Source of the DNA: JAIEPT01 sp038217425
Lineage (GTDB): Bacteria > Planctomycetota > Planctomycetia > Gemmatales > Gemmataceae
DNA: 8,509 nt
Reading direction: 5' to 3'
Assembly: GCA_038217425.1 (NCBI GenBank)
Contig: JBBQPM010000249.1
Coordinates: 1-8,509, forward strand
The notes beneath the pieces are model-generated. The model saw only the letters and a list, made by a program, of their open reading frames with translations. It ran no database searches and was not told the DNA's origin. The number at the start of each line of letters is the position of its first letter. Within the stretch, counting starts at the first letter, position 1. A program made the position numbers and the translations under genes. Positions 1-5,597 of the stretch are shown one piece after another.

Positions 1-281
1 TTCCAATCGGCAAAAGTATGCACCTCGGTCCCGTCGCTCTACCCTGCCTGCAATCAGGACCGATTGGCCATACCAAGGATGCCACAAATAGCAGACTACC
101 TTTACCTCACTGATACGGGTTTTGGATTGTCGAGTTGTACAGGGCCGAGCGCAAACACCCACCTACCCAGGCCTCCGGCCTGGGCTATAGGAGACGGCCT
201 TACAGGCCGAACAGGACCATGCCCAACGTCATGCCCGCGAAAAAATGGCGCAGTCCAACTAGTCGGAGAGCTTACCTATCA
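1..281. other. Intergenic stretch without a convincing gene
   Basis: The first 281 bases lie downstream of the minus-strand PLP enzyme. A plus-strand frame stays open from the window edge to about 321. Its translation is rich in Pro, Thr, Gly and Cys, has no recognisable domain, and shows none of the GC-rich third-position bias of the real genes nearby, and it runs into the opposite-strand gene. I do not call it coding. The only structure I see is the pair of hairpins at 166-209. Confidence 0.6.
166..209. repeat. Two adjacent GC-rich hairpins
   Basis: There are two perfect short inverted repeats in a row. The first has an 8-bp stem (CCCAGGCC at 166-173, GGCCTGGG at 177-184) with a 3-base loop. 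The second has a 6-bp stem (CGGCCT at 195-200, AGGCCG at 204-209), also with a 3-base loop. They lie about 70-115 bases past the stop of the minus-strand PLP gene, so they could end its transcript, although no strong T-run follows on the minus strand. A double hairpin around the word GGCCT also resembles dispersed intergenic repeats of planctomycete genomes. That resemblance is from memory and was not checked. Confidence 0.5.
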
Positions 282-1415
282 TCAGCCCGATGTTCCGTGC
301 TTGCCCACGATGCGCTCGTAGTTGACGGGATCGGTCACGCCTTCGGTGATGAAACACAGGACCGTCGCCGACGCATCGAGGCCGACCGTCGCTCGGCTCC
401 CGCGATCGAGGATTCCCAGCGCCCCCGCAAGCGAAGCGGCGCCCGTCTCGCCCGCTTCGAGGTTTGCCGCTGCCAAGAGCCGCATCGCCTGCGCCGCCGA
501 TTCGTCGTCGATCGATAGCGCGTAGTCGATCCCACTTTGCAAGACGGGAAAAGCGAGCAGCGACGTCTGGCCGCAGTTCAGGCCCGCCATCATCGAACGA
601 TGCGGCCCCGGCACATCGACAAGCTTGCGGGCCCGCAGCGATTCGAGAACGCACGCCGCGTCCGACGGCTCGACCGTCACCAATGTCGTTTGACGCCCGG
701 CGCCGCGAAAGTGCGCCACCGCCGACGCCGCGAACGCACCGACCCCGGCCGGCAGAAAGGCGATCGTCGGCGCAGGCCAGCCCTGTGCCGTCAGTTCATC
801 GTCGATCTCTGCGAAGATCGTCCCATACCCCTCGATCACCCATTGAGGCGGATCGACGTACCCCGGCCAACTCGTATCGCTGATCGCCAAACATCGATCG
901 CTCGCCTCGGCGGCGCTGCGCGCGACCGCGTCGTCGTAGCTCCCCGCGACGATCGCGACTGAGGCGCCTTCGCCTTCGATCGCCTCGATGCGCGCGCGAG
1001 CCGTCTGCTGGGGCACGAAAATTCGGCACTCCAGGCCGAGCCAGTTCGCCATGCGCGCGACGGCGCGGCCGTGATTGCCATCGGTCGCGGCGATGAGTTG
1101 CAGCGGCCGTAGCGGCGCGAAGGCGTTCTTGAGATCGTCGACGGTCCGCCATTGCGGCTCGTGGCCCAGACGCTCGACGAGGCAGCGATACGTCGCCCAG
1201 CTGGCGCCGAGGATCTTGAACGCGGGCAACCCGAGTCGGCTGATTTCCGACTTGATCAGCAATCGCCCGACGCCGAGCCGGGAGGCGAGTTTGGGACAGT
1301 CGACCAGGGGCGTCGGTGCGTATCCCGGGAGCTTGCGATGAAAGACGAGCGGTTCGCGCGACGCCGAAAACATCGCCGGCGCGTCGCTTTTCGCGTTGCG
1401 GAACAGTTCTGCCAT
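282..1415 (-). CDS. PLP-dependent diaminopropionate ammonia-lyase-like enzyme
   Basis: This is a 377-residue fold-type II PLP enzyme, closest in motifs to diaminopropionate ammonia-lyase (E. coli YgeX/DpaL, about 400 residues), which converts 2,3-diaminopropionate to pyruvate and ammonia in the cytoplasm. The Schiff-base lysine is K67 in SRLGLPAFKILGAS. TDGNHGRAVA (111-120) holds D112, and DTSWPGY (180-186) holds D180; these match the two catalytic aspartates of the E. coli enzyme. A glycine-rich phosphate loop AGVGAF lies at 223-228, followed by VEPSDA (248-253), MAGLNCG (276-282), GETGAASLAG (322-331) and ITEGVTD (356-362). I chose the ATG at 1415 because homology begins just after it. An upstream in-frame ATG at 1541 would make the N-terminus from a palindromic repeat. 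The ribosome site is weak (AGGG, 7 bases upstream). No partner gene is adjacent, so the substrate is inferred; a threonine or serine dehydratase-like activity is the alternative. Confidence 0.85.
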   Translation of the reverse strand: MAELFRNAKSDAPAMFSASREPLVFHRKLPGYAPTPLVDCPKLASRLGVGRLLIKSEISRLGLPAFKILGASWATYRCLVERLGHEPQWRTVDDLKNAFAPLRPLQLIAATDGNHGRAVARMANWLGLECRIFVPQQTARARIEAIEGEGASVAIVAGSYDDAVARSAAEASDRCLAISDTSWPGYVDPPQWVIEGYGTIFAEIDDELTAQGWPAPTIAFLPAGVGAFAASAVAHFRGAGRQTTLVTVEPSDAACVLESLRARKLVDVPGPHRSMMAGLNCGQTSLLAFPVLQSGIDYALSIDDESAAQAMRLLAAANLEAGETGAASLAGALGILDRGSRATVGLDASATVLCFITEGVTDPVNYERIVGKHGTSG

Positions 1416-1453
1416 GTACGCACCCTGCCGCGTTCGGGTTTTCGCGATCTTTC

Positions 1454-1539
1454 GTTTAGCCGCCGCGCCCTCGCGGCGCGGAAGTGTGCTGACAACCGTT
1501 CTACTCACTCCCCGCGCCGCGAGGGCGCGGCGGCTAAAC
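1454..1539. repeat. 28-bp perfect inverted repeat with nested palindromes
   Basis: The arm at 1454-1481 (beginning GTTTAGCCGCCGCGCCC) is the exact reverse complement of 1512-1539, across a 30-base spacer. Each arm is itself a hairpin: in the left arm CGCCGCG (1461-1467) pairs with CGCGGCG (1472-1478) over a 4-base loop. The element can therefore fold either as one long stem or as two small ones, the layout of paired REP/BIME elements. It sits between divergent genes, 39 bases upstream of the PLP gene start. It is unlikely to be coding. Confidence 0.85.
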
Positions 1540-1596
1540 ATTCCGTCGATAACCGATCAACGAATTCAACAATCCGAACGCCGCTCCGTTTCGCAC

Positions 1597-1626
1597 TTGC
1601 AGCCGACCGGCATTTTTCGGTATGAC
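1597..1626 (+). promoter_or_regulatory. Possible sigma-70-like promoter for the secreted protein
   Basis: TTGCAG (1597-1602) and TATGAC (1621-1626) each match four of six consensus bases of the -35 and -10 boxes and are 18 bases apart. They lie just upstream of the ribosome site and ATG of the secreted protein gene. Planctomycete promoters are poorly defined and such partial matches arise by chance, so this is tentative. Confidence 0.25.
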
Positions 1627-1642
1627 GCCTTCTTCAAACTCC

Positions 1643-1647
1643 GGAGG
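1643..1647 (+). promoter_or_regulatory. Strong ribosome binding site deciding the start at 1653
   Basis: GGAGG sits five bases before the ATG at 1653. This supports translation of the signal-peptide-bearing frame over the overlapping frame that begins at 1622. Confidence 0.7.
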
Positions 1648-1652
1648 CGATC

Positions 1653-2345
1653 ATGCGAGTCCTGCTCATTCTGTCAGCGATGACGTTAGGCCATACCGTT
1701 CAAGCATGCTTTCCTCCGTTCATCAAGTTGCCTCAGTTGCTTCTGCCGCGGGATCCGATCGTTCGCGTGCGGATTTCGACGGGCTTCGCACCGGAATTGG
1801 TTCGGCTGTGGGAAGATGCGGGCTCGCTGCCCCCCGCGCTCGATCCCTCGCTTTTCCCCAATGCCTCCCCATATCAGCCCGGCGTGCTCGCTCGTTTCGC
1901 GGAATGCGCCACGCCATTCGACTATTTGAGCGGGCCGAACAAAACGATCTTGCTCGCCAGCAATGTCTTCGAGTCTTCGCACCAGACGCATTCAACTCCG
2001 ACTGTGCCAGAGTTTCTACGCTCGAATTCGATGATCGCGCCGACGGGCGTGTTCGCCGAACACGTCGACTTTTTTCCACTATCGGATCGATTGCCGCCGG
2101 CCGAATTTTTGACGCCTCTGGGCATGGGCATCGCGCAGCCGTCGTCACTCGGTTTGCGCGATTTCGTGTCTTGCATCAGGTTTGCCGACAATCCTCCCAG
2201 ACAACTGCTTGCCGAGGATTATTTGCAGTTCCAACATAAGCGAAACGACGCTTCAGGAAGTCCTCGCAGTACGAGGCAGCAATTACCTCGTGCTCAGCCA
2301 GCCAGATCGGAACGGAGTGGTCATGCTCACGTACTGGATTCATGA
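1653..2345 (+). CDS. Secreted protein of unknown function, probably frameshifted near its C-terminus
   Basis: I do not recognise a family. The product begins MRVLLILSAMTLGHTVQAC, an export signal with a hydrophobic core and a possible cleavage after VQA; VQAC is at best a weak lipobox. The mature part is about 175 residues, Pro- and Phe-rich, with few cysteines. A GGAGG site fixes the start. The frame as it stands gives 230 residues. Up to about 2240 the codons are GC-rich at third positions and protein-like. Beyond that, the last 34 residues are rich in Arg, Ser and Gln and look like an out-of-frame tail, while the frame one base further on becomes strongly protein-like to 2451. An intact protein would be about 265 residues. 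The cause could be a real mutation, a sequencing error or, less likely, programmed shifting. The downstream gene is convergent. Confidence 0.6.
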   Translation: MRVLLILSAMTLGHTVQACFPPFIKLPQLLLPRDPIVRVRISTGFAPELVRLWEDAGSLPPALDPSLFPNASPYQPGVLARFAECATPFDYLSGPNKTILLASNVFESSHQTHSTPTVPEFLRSNSMIAPTGVFAEHVDFFPLSDRLPPAEFLTPLGMGIAQPSSLGLRDFVSCIRFADNPPRQLLAEDYLQFQHKRNDASGSPRSTRQQLPRAQPARSERSGHAHVLDS

Positions 2346-2451
2346 CCAACAATGCGGCGGATGGCCGTACTTCTTCGGGCCTGAATGCATCACGTTTTAC
2401 TTCGATGCCTCACAGCGATTAATTCACTATCGCCTTTCCGACATTTACTGA
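2242..2451 (+). pseudogene. C-terminal part of the secreted protein, in the shifted frame
   Basis: This 69-codon stretch lies in the frame one base after the upstream gene. It reads as a natural protein end: ETTLQEVLAVRGSNYLVLSQ, then VVMLTYWIHD, a QQCGGWPYFFGPEC segment with two cysteines that could pair, and FYFDASQRLIHYRLSDIY before TGA. The alternation of beta strands resembles small periplasmic domains of the SmpA/BamE style, where a helix precedes strands ending in a 'F D..G.L..Y' pattern; that comparison is only impressionistic. A TTG at 2182 could start it separately, but no ribosome site precedes it, so I read it as the severed C-terminus of the gene at 1653. Joining the two needs removal of one base (or gain of two), best placed near 2241. 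Confidence 0.55.
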
Positions 2452-2517
2452 ACACGATTCCAGAAAGCCATTCTTCATGGGAGCGATCATGTGGTACGCA
2501 ATCCGAATCAGATCAAC

Positions 2518-2688
2518 TCATCTTCCCCCTACGAAGCCAACTTGAGCGAGAGAATTCGGCGACTCTGCAAGTTCGCACGATAGCGACTTCGACTTCCGCT
2601 CGCGAAGCTCGACGCGGAAGTCGAGCGTGTGGACGCCACGCTCCAGGGGGATCGTAGTTCGTTCGGTCACTTCGATCTGTTTGCCGTC
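2518..2688 (-). pseudogene. Start-less C-terminal remnant of a planctomycetal secreted protein
   Basis: The minus strand, in the frame beginning at 2688 and ending with TGA at 2520-2518, encodes 56 residues that look like real protein: DGKQIEVTERTTIPLERGVH, then TLDFRVELRERKSKSLSCEL, then AESPNSLAQVGFVGGR. The pattern 'DGK...L..G.H.L.F.V.L..R...L..EL...P.S.AQ..FVGG' recalls the C-termini of large planctomycetal secreted proteins of the PVC-type haem-binding CxxCH or PA14-containing kind. This is a memory-based resemblance. Upstream the frame runs under the sulfatase 3' end to a stop at 2784-2782, and no ATG, GTG or TTG lies between, so it cannot be an intact gene. It begins one base past the sulfatase stop codon, as if a neighbouring gene had been replaced or deleted. 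An 11-bp inverted repeat lies inside it. Confidence 0.55.
2589..2624. repeat. 11-bp inverted repeat between convergent genes
   Basis: TCGACTTCCGC (2589-2599) is the reverse complement of GCGGAAGTCGA (2614-2624), with a 14-base loop. It lies between the plus-strand secreted protein and the minus-strand sulfatase, where a bidirectional terminator would be expected. No T-tract follows on either side, and it falls inside the coding remnant, so it may simply be two similar codon runs. Confidence 0.4.
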
Positions 2689-2689
2689 G

Positions 2690-4309
2690 TTACGGCGCCT
2701 TCTTCTTCGCCTCGACCTCGGTAAACGGCGGCCGTTCGAAAGTTTGGCCCCCGTCGATGACGCGGGGATCGCCCGCCTCGGTCAGGATTCGCAGCAGACG
2801 CGTCGACAATTCCTTCTTGGCCTCCGCATAGGCCGGGTCGGCCGCGAGGTTCTTGATCTGGTCAGGATCGTTGGCGACGTCGTACAACTCCTCGGCCGGG
2901 CGCTTGCCGAAGGCGTAGTCGTAGTGCCATTTCCATTGCGGGTCATTGCGTTTGCCGACCAGCCAGGCGCGCGTCGGACTGGCGTCCATATCGGCGAAGG
3001 CGACATGCGTGTTGTGCTCGAGATCGTTTGCCGAGGGCGCCGCGGTCGCTGTGACGGTTTTTGGATCGCCCATCGGCCAGCGGTCGGGCTCGAAGTTGCG
3101 GATGTAGAGAAACTTCTCCGTGCGCAGGGCGCGCTGCGGATACGGCAGATTCTTGTCGCGCGCGGCGGCGACGTGGCGCTCGCGTCCGGTGACGACCCAT
3201 GTTCGTCCCGGATCGACGAGCCCGGACTTCGTCGATTGCAGCACGTTCACGAAACTTCGGCCCTGCATGCCCGCGGCTTTTTCGACGCCGCCCAGTTCGA
3301 GAAAGGTCGGCGCCAAATCCATCAGGCTGACGAAGTCGTCGACGACTCGGCCCGCCGGGATGCCCGGGCCGCGGACGATGAGCGAGACGCCCACGCCGAA
3401 GTCGTAGAGGTTGCACTTGCCGCCTGGAAATCCCGGCGCCCCGTGGTCGCCGCTGATGACGATGATCGTGTTTTCCAGCTCCCCGGCTTCCGTGAGCATT
3501 TGCAGGAGGACGCCGACGCCTGCGTCCCAGGCCTGGATTTCGCCGAGATAGTCCGCAAAGTCCTGGCGTACTTCGGGCACGTCGGGCAGAAACTTCGGCA
3601 GCTTCCCCTTGAGGTCGTCGGAGTTGATATTCCAGATACCTTTGCCGGAGCCTTTTTCCCACTTGCGATGCACGAGCGTCGGCCCGAACCAGAAACAGAA
3701 CGGCTGATCTTTGGGTCTGGCCTTGAGGAAGGACTGGAAGTTGTCGCGGACTTCACCGAGCAGTTTGGCCTTGGCGGCGTCCGCGCGCATGCCGCCGCGC
3801 ATCATTTGGGATGCGTTCTCGGAGAAATTGTTGAAGAGTCCGCCGGCGCCTTGAAACGCGTGCTTCTGCCCGCCGAACGGGGCGTCGACGGGCGTGCCGG
3901 GACTCCAGACTTTGAACGATTTGCCGAGAAAATACCCGGCCCTGCGAAGCAGCAACGGCCAGGACGGAATCTGCTCATCCCAGACCGCGCCTTGCAGGAT
4001 CGCGCCGCGACCGGTGCTGAAAAAGTGGCGCCCCGAGAGCAGGGCGCTGCGCGACGGCGTGCAGGAAGGGGCGTTCACGAACGCGTTGCGAAACAGCACG
4101 CCTTCGCGCGCCATGCGATCGATGTTCGGCGTTCGCACGACCTGATTGGGCGACGGCCGACCGTCTACCTTCGCGTAAGCGCCGGCGTATCGGCCCCAAT
4201 CGTCGGCGAAGAGGAAGAGGATATTCGGCTTCTTCTTCGCATCCGCCGTATCGGCATGAACCCACGCCGGCGCCGCCAAGAGTAGGACAAATAACAGTCG
4301 TAACAACAT
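2690..4309 (-). CDS. Secreted type I sulfatase, heparan N-sulfatase-like
   Basis: This 539-residue sulfatase hydrolyses a sulfate ester or N-sulfate, probably on a polysaccharide outside the cytoplasm. Residues 1-19 (MLLRLLFVLLLAAPAWVHA) form a signal peptide. The catalytic domain starts at PNILFLFADDWG (28-39) with metal ligands D36 and D37. CTPSR at 83-87 is the formylglycine motif: C83 must be oxidised by a maturase that is not in this window. SGRH follows at 92-95, H214 lies in VHRKW, GDHG at 287-290 holds the D288 metal ligand, and K298 is in GGKCNLYD. GRERH (375-379) followed by NLPYPQRA and NFEPDRW is typical of planctomycetal proteins annotated as heparan N-sulfatase. The C-terminus has the usual ELYDVANDPDQIKNLA segment (474-489), so the gene is full length. 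GAGGAGG four bases before the ATG supports the start. Exact substrate is unknown. Confidence 0.93.
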   Translation of the reverse strand: MLLRLLFVLLLAAPAWVHADTADAKKKPNILFLFADDWGRYAGAYAKVDGRPSPNQVVRTPNIDRMAREGVLFRNAFVNAPSCTPSRSALLSGRHFFSTGRGAILQGAVWDEQIPSWPLLLRRAGYFLGKSFKVWSPGTPVDAPFGGQKHAFQGAGGLFNNFSENASQMMRGGMRADAAKAKLLGEVRDNFQSFLKARPKDQPFCFWFGPTLVHRKWEKGSGKGIWNINSDDLKGKLPKFLPDVPEVRQDFADYLGEIQAWDAGVGVLLQMLTEAGELENTIIVISGDHGAPGFPGGKCNLYDFGVGVSLIVRGPGIPAGRVVDDFVSLMDLAPTFLELGGVEKAAGMQGRSFVNVLQSTKSGLVDPGRTWVVTGRERHVAAARDKNLPYPQRALRTEKFLYIRNFEPDRWPMGDPKTVTATAAPSANDLEHNTHVAFADMDASPTRAWLVGKRNDPQWKWHYDYAFGKRPAEELYDVANDPDQIKNLAADPAYAEAKKELSTRLLRILTEAGDPRVIDGGQTFERPPFTEVEAKKKAP

Positions 4310-4313
4310 GATG

Positions 4314-4320
4314 CCTCCTC
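4314..4320 (-). promoter_or_regulatory. Sulfatase ribosome binding site
   Basis: On the minus strand GAGGAGG lies four bases upstream of the sulfatase ATG at 4309. The match is strong and places the start so that the protein opens directly with its signal peptide. Confidence 0.65.
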
Positions 4321-4398
4321 ATTTCCGTTGAAGAAATTCGAAGGCAATGTAACAACAAACTCTCCGCGCCGCTACCGTGTCCTGCAGAAAGGGTGACA

Positions 4399-4452
4399 GA
4401 GCCCGCAGCGCAAGCAAGGATCGAATTTCGGCCTTGCTTGCGCTGCGGGCTC
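4399..4452. repeat. 21-bp perfect inverted repeat, possible terminator of the methyltransferase
   Basis: The arm at 4399-4419 (beginning GAGCCCGCAGCGCAAGC) is the exact reverse complement of 4432-4452, with a 12-base AT-richer loop. It begins about 25 bases past the methyltransferase stop and lies upstream of the sulfatase on the same strand, so the stem could stop or attenuate read-through. No T-run follows it on the minus strand, so it is not a classic intrinsic terminator. The core 'GCCCGCAGCGCAAGC' resembles repeats I associate with Pirellulales intergenic regions; this is unverified. Confidence 0.75.
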
Positions 4453-4477
4453 CCAAGCGGTCATTCACGCGCGGCTC

Positions 4478-5317
4478 TTAACTCATGTGCCGTCGATCGA
4501 CGAAGATGGTGTTGACGAAAGTTCCGCCGCGGACGGCGTAGTTTTTGGATTCCATGAATTCGAGGATGCCCGGGAGAAATCGAAAAGTGCCCATCTCGAC
4601 CGTTTCGACGCAGAAGATATCGGGACGGAAGCGCGCGAAATCGACCGTTTTGAGAATATCCAGGTCGAGGCCTTCGACGTCGACGGAAACCAAGTTGGGG
4701 GCGCGCTGGAAATGCGTCTGCATTACATGGTTGACGTTGAGCAATTTCATGTCGATGACTTCCTGAACGAAGTGCCTGCCGTCGGTCCGGGCGGGTACGG
4801 CGTCGGCCTCTTCCTTGCTGAAGGTGCTAAGCGCGGCGCCGGAGTTTCTGGAACCGCCGCCGACCACGTAAAAGGGTGCGGTCGTTTCGGGTTCGTCTCC
4901 AAAGCCGATGCCGGCGCGGAGCGTCGTATCGCGGGGCCGAACCGATTCCAGCCGACTCCACCGCGCGGGGTTGGGTTCGACGAGGACGCCCTTGCAACCC
5001 TTGGTGTAGAACAAGTAGGTGTTGCTGATCGAAATCGGATCGTAAGCGCCGATGTCCAGGTAGGTCGGGTTCTCGATTCCGAGGTTTTGGCACATGTTCC
5101 ACAGGGCCAAATCTTCACCCTGCTGGGCGTAGGAGGTAGTGCCGAGGTTTCCTTGATATCGGTCGTAGGTGTGCATTCCCGTGGCGCCGAGGGCGACGCC
5201 GCCCGCGGATCCGAGCAGGAACCCGCCGCTCAAACCGCCGGCCAAGTTTCGCAGGAAGCTCCGCCGACCCGGGGCGGGAGCGGAAGTAGTGATTTCGCCG
5301 GGTAAAGCAGAGGACAT
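4478..5317 (-). CDS. FkbM family SAM-dependent methyltransferase with Tat-type leader
   Basis: This 279-residue protein has an FkbM (Methyltransf_21) domain, a family of O-methyltransferases often acting on sugars or polyketide hydroxyls. The domain starts at SYAQQGEDLAL (62-72). TYLDIGAYDP (85-94) is the SAM-binding loop, VLVEPNP (111-117) carries the acidic ribose-binding residue, and SVDVEGLDLDIL (211-222) and DIFCVETVE (233-241) are characteristic. The N-terminus is unusual: GRRSFLR (17-23) followed by a Gly/Ala/Leu-rich stretch to about residue 46 matches a twin-arginine export signal, with no clear AxA cleavage site, so it may stay anchored. I chose the ATG at 5317, with GGAG five bases upstream; the frame stays open to an ATG at 5500 but that extension has no family resemblance. 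The target is unknown. The sulfatase next door suggests, without proving, a role with exported glycans. Confidence 0.87.
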   Translation of the reverse strand: MSSALPGEITTSAPAPGRRSFLRNLAGGLSGGFLLGSAGGVALGATGMHTYDRYQGNLGTTSYAQQGEDLALWNMCQNLGIENPTYLDIGAYDPISISNTYLFYTKGCKGVLVEPNPARWSRLESVRPRDTTLRAGIGFGDEPETTAPFYVVGGGSRNSGAALSTFSKEEADAVPARTDGRHFVQEVIDMKLLNVNHVMQTHFQRAPNLVSVDVEGLDLDILKTVDFARFRPDIFCVETVEMGTFRFLPGILEFMESKNYAVRGGTFVNTIFVDRRHMS

Positions 5318-5322
5318 CGCGA

Positions 5323-5326
5323 CTCC
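5323..5326 (-). promoter_or_regulatory. Ribosome site deciding the methyltransferase start
   Basis: GGAG on the minus strand, five bases before the ATG at 5317, favours this start over in-frame ATGs at 5404 and 5500. The chosen start leaves the twin-arginine pair 17 residues from the N-terminus, a normal n-region length. Confidence 0.55.
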
Positions 5327-5597
5327 AATGGTCAGGGGAAAACCGAGGGCCTTTCCCAAAAGATAGGCCGCGTTCGCCGTGAAGTCAAAAACCCGCGTTT
5401 GCATCCTTTTGGCGAAACCCTCTCGGGGGCGAACGGGATCGGCCTGGAATCGACCAGCGGGCTTGCCGTCTTGGCCTGCTTCGCAGAAAAAGAAATGCAA
5501 GGCGTGGCCGACGAGACGAGTTCAACTTGCGGGAGGCGCTTTTGAGCTCCATGGGTCACGTCGTCGGTATCTTCGCATTCCCCACTTCTACTTAACT

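Noticed and set aside
1416..1541. Upstream extension of the PLP enzyme to an ATG at 1541
   Set aside because: The added 42 residues come from the palindromic repeat and have no family resemblance; the ATG at 1415 gives the usual length.
1622..2239. A 205-residue plus-strand frame overlapping the secreted protein
   Set aside because: It is Arg/Ser/Ala-rich with no signal peptide and no ribosome site, whereas the frame from 1653 has GGAGG and an export signal.
2489..2545. An 18-codon frame with GGGAG and a GATCATG start context like that of the gene at 1653
   Set aside because: The peptide is too short and unrecognisable and overlaps the gene remnant on the other strand. The similar start context is only a few bases and may be chance.
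2627..4285. A 552-residue open frame on the plus strand
   Set aside because: It is antisense to the sulfatase, whose catalytic motifs and signal peptide are unmistakable. The antisense translation is Arg/Val/Asp-rich with no domain, as expected of a shadow in GC-rich DNA.
4487..5305. A 272-residue open frame on the plus strand
   Set aside because: It is antisense to the FkbM methyltransferase and lacks any recognisable motif; open only because of codon bias in the true gene.
5318..5597. Gap between ATPase and methyltransferase searched for a terminator or small gene
   Set aside because: Only an 8-bp inverted match about 60 bases apart was found, which is not persuasive, and no small frame has a good ribosome site.
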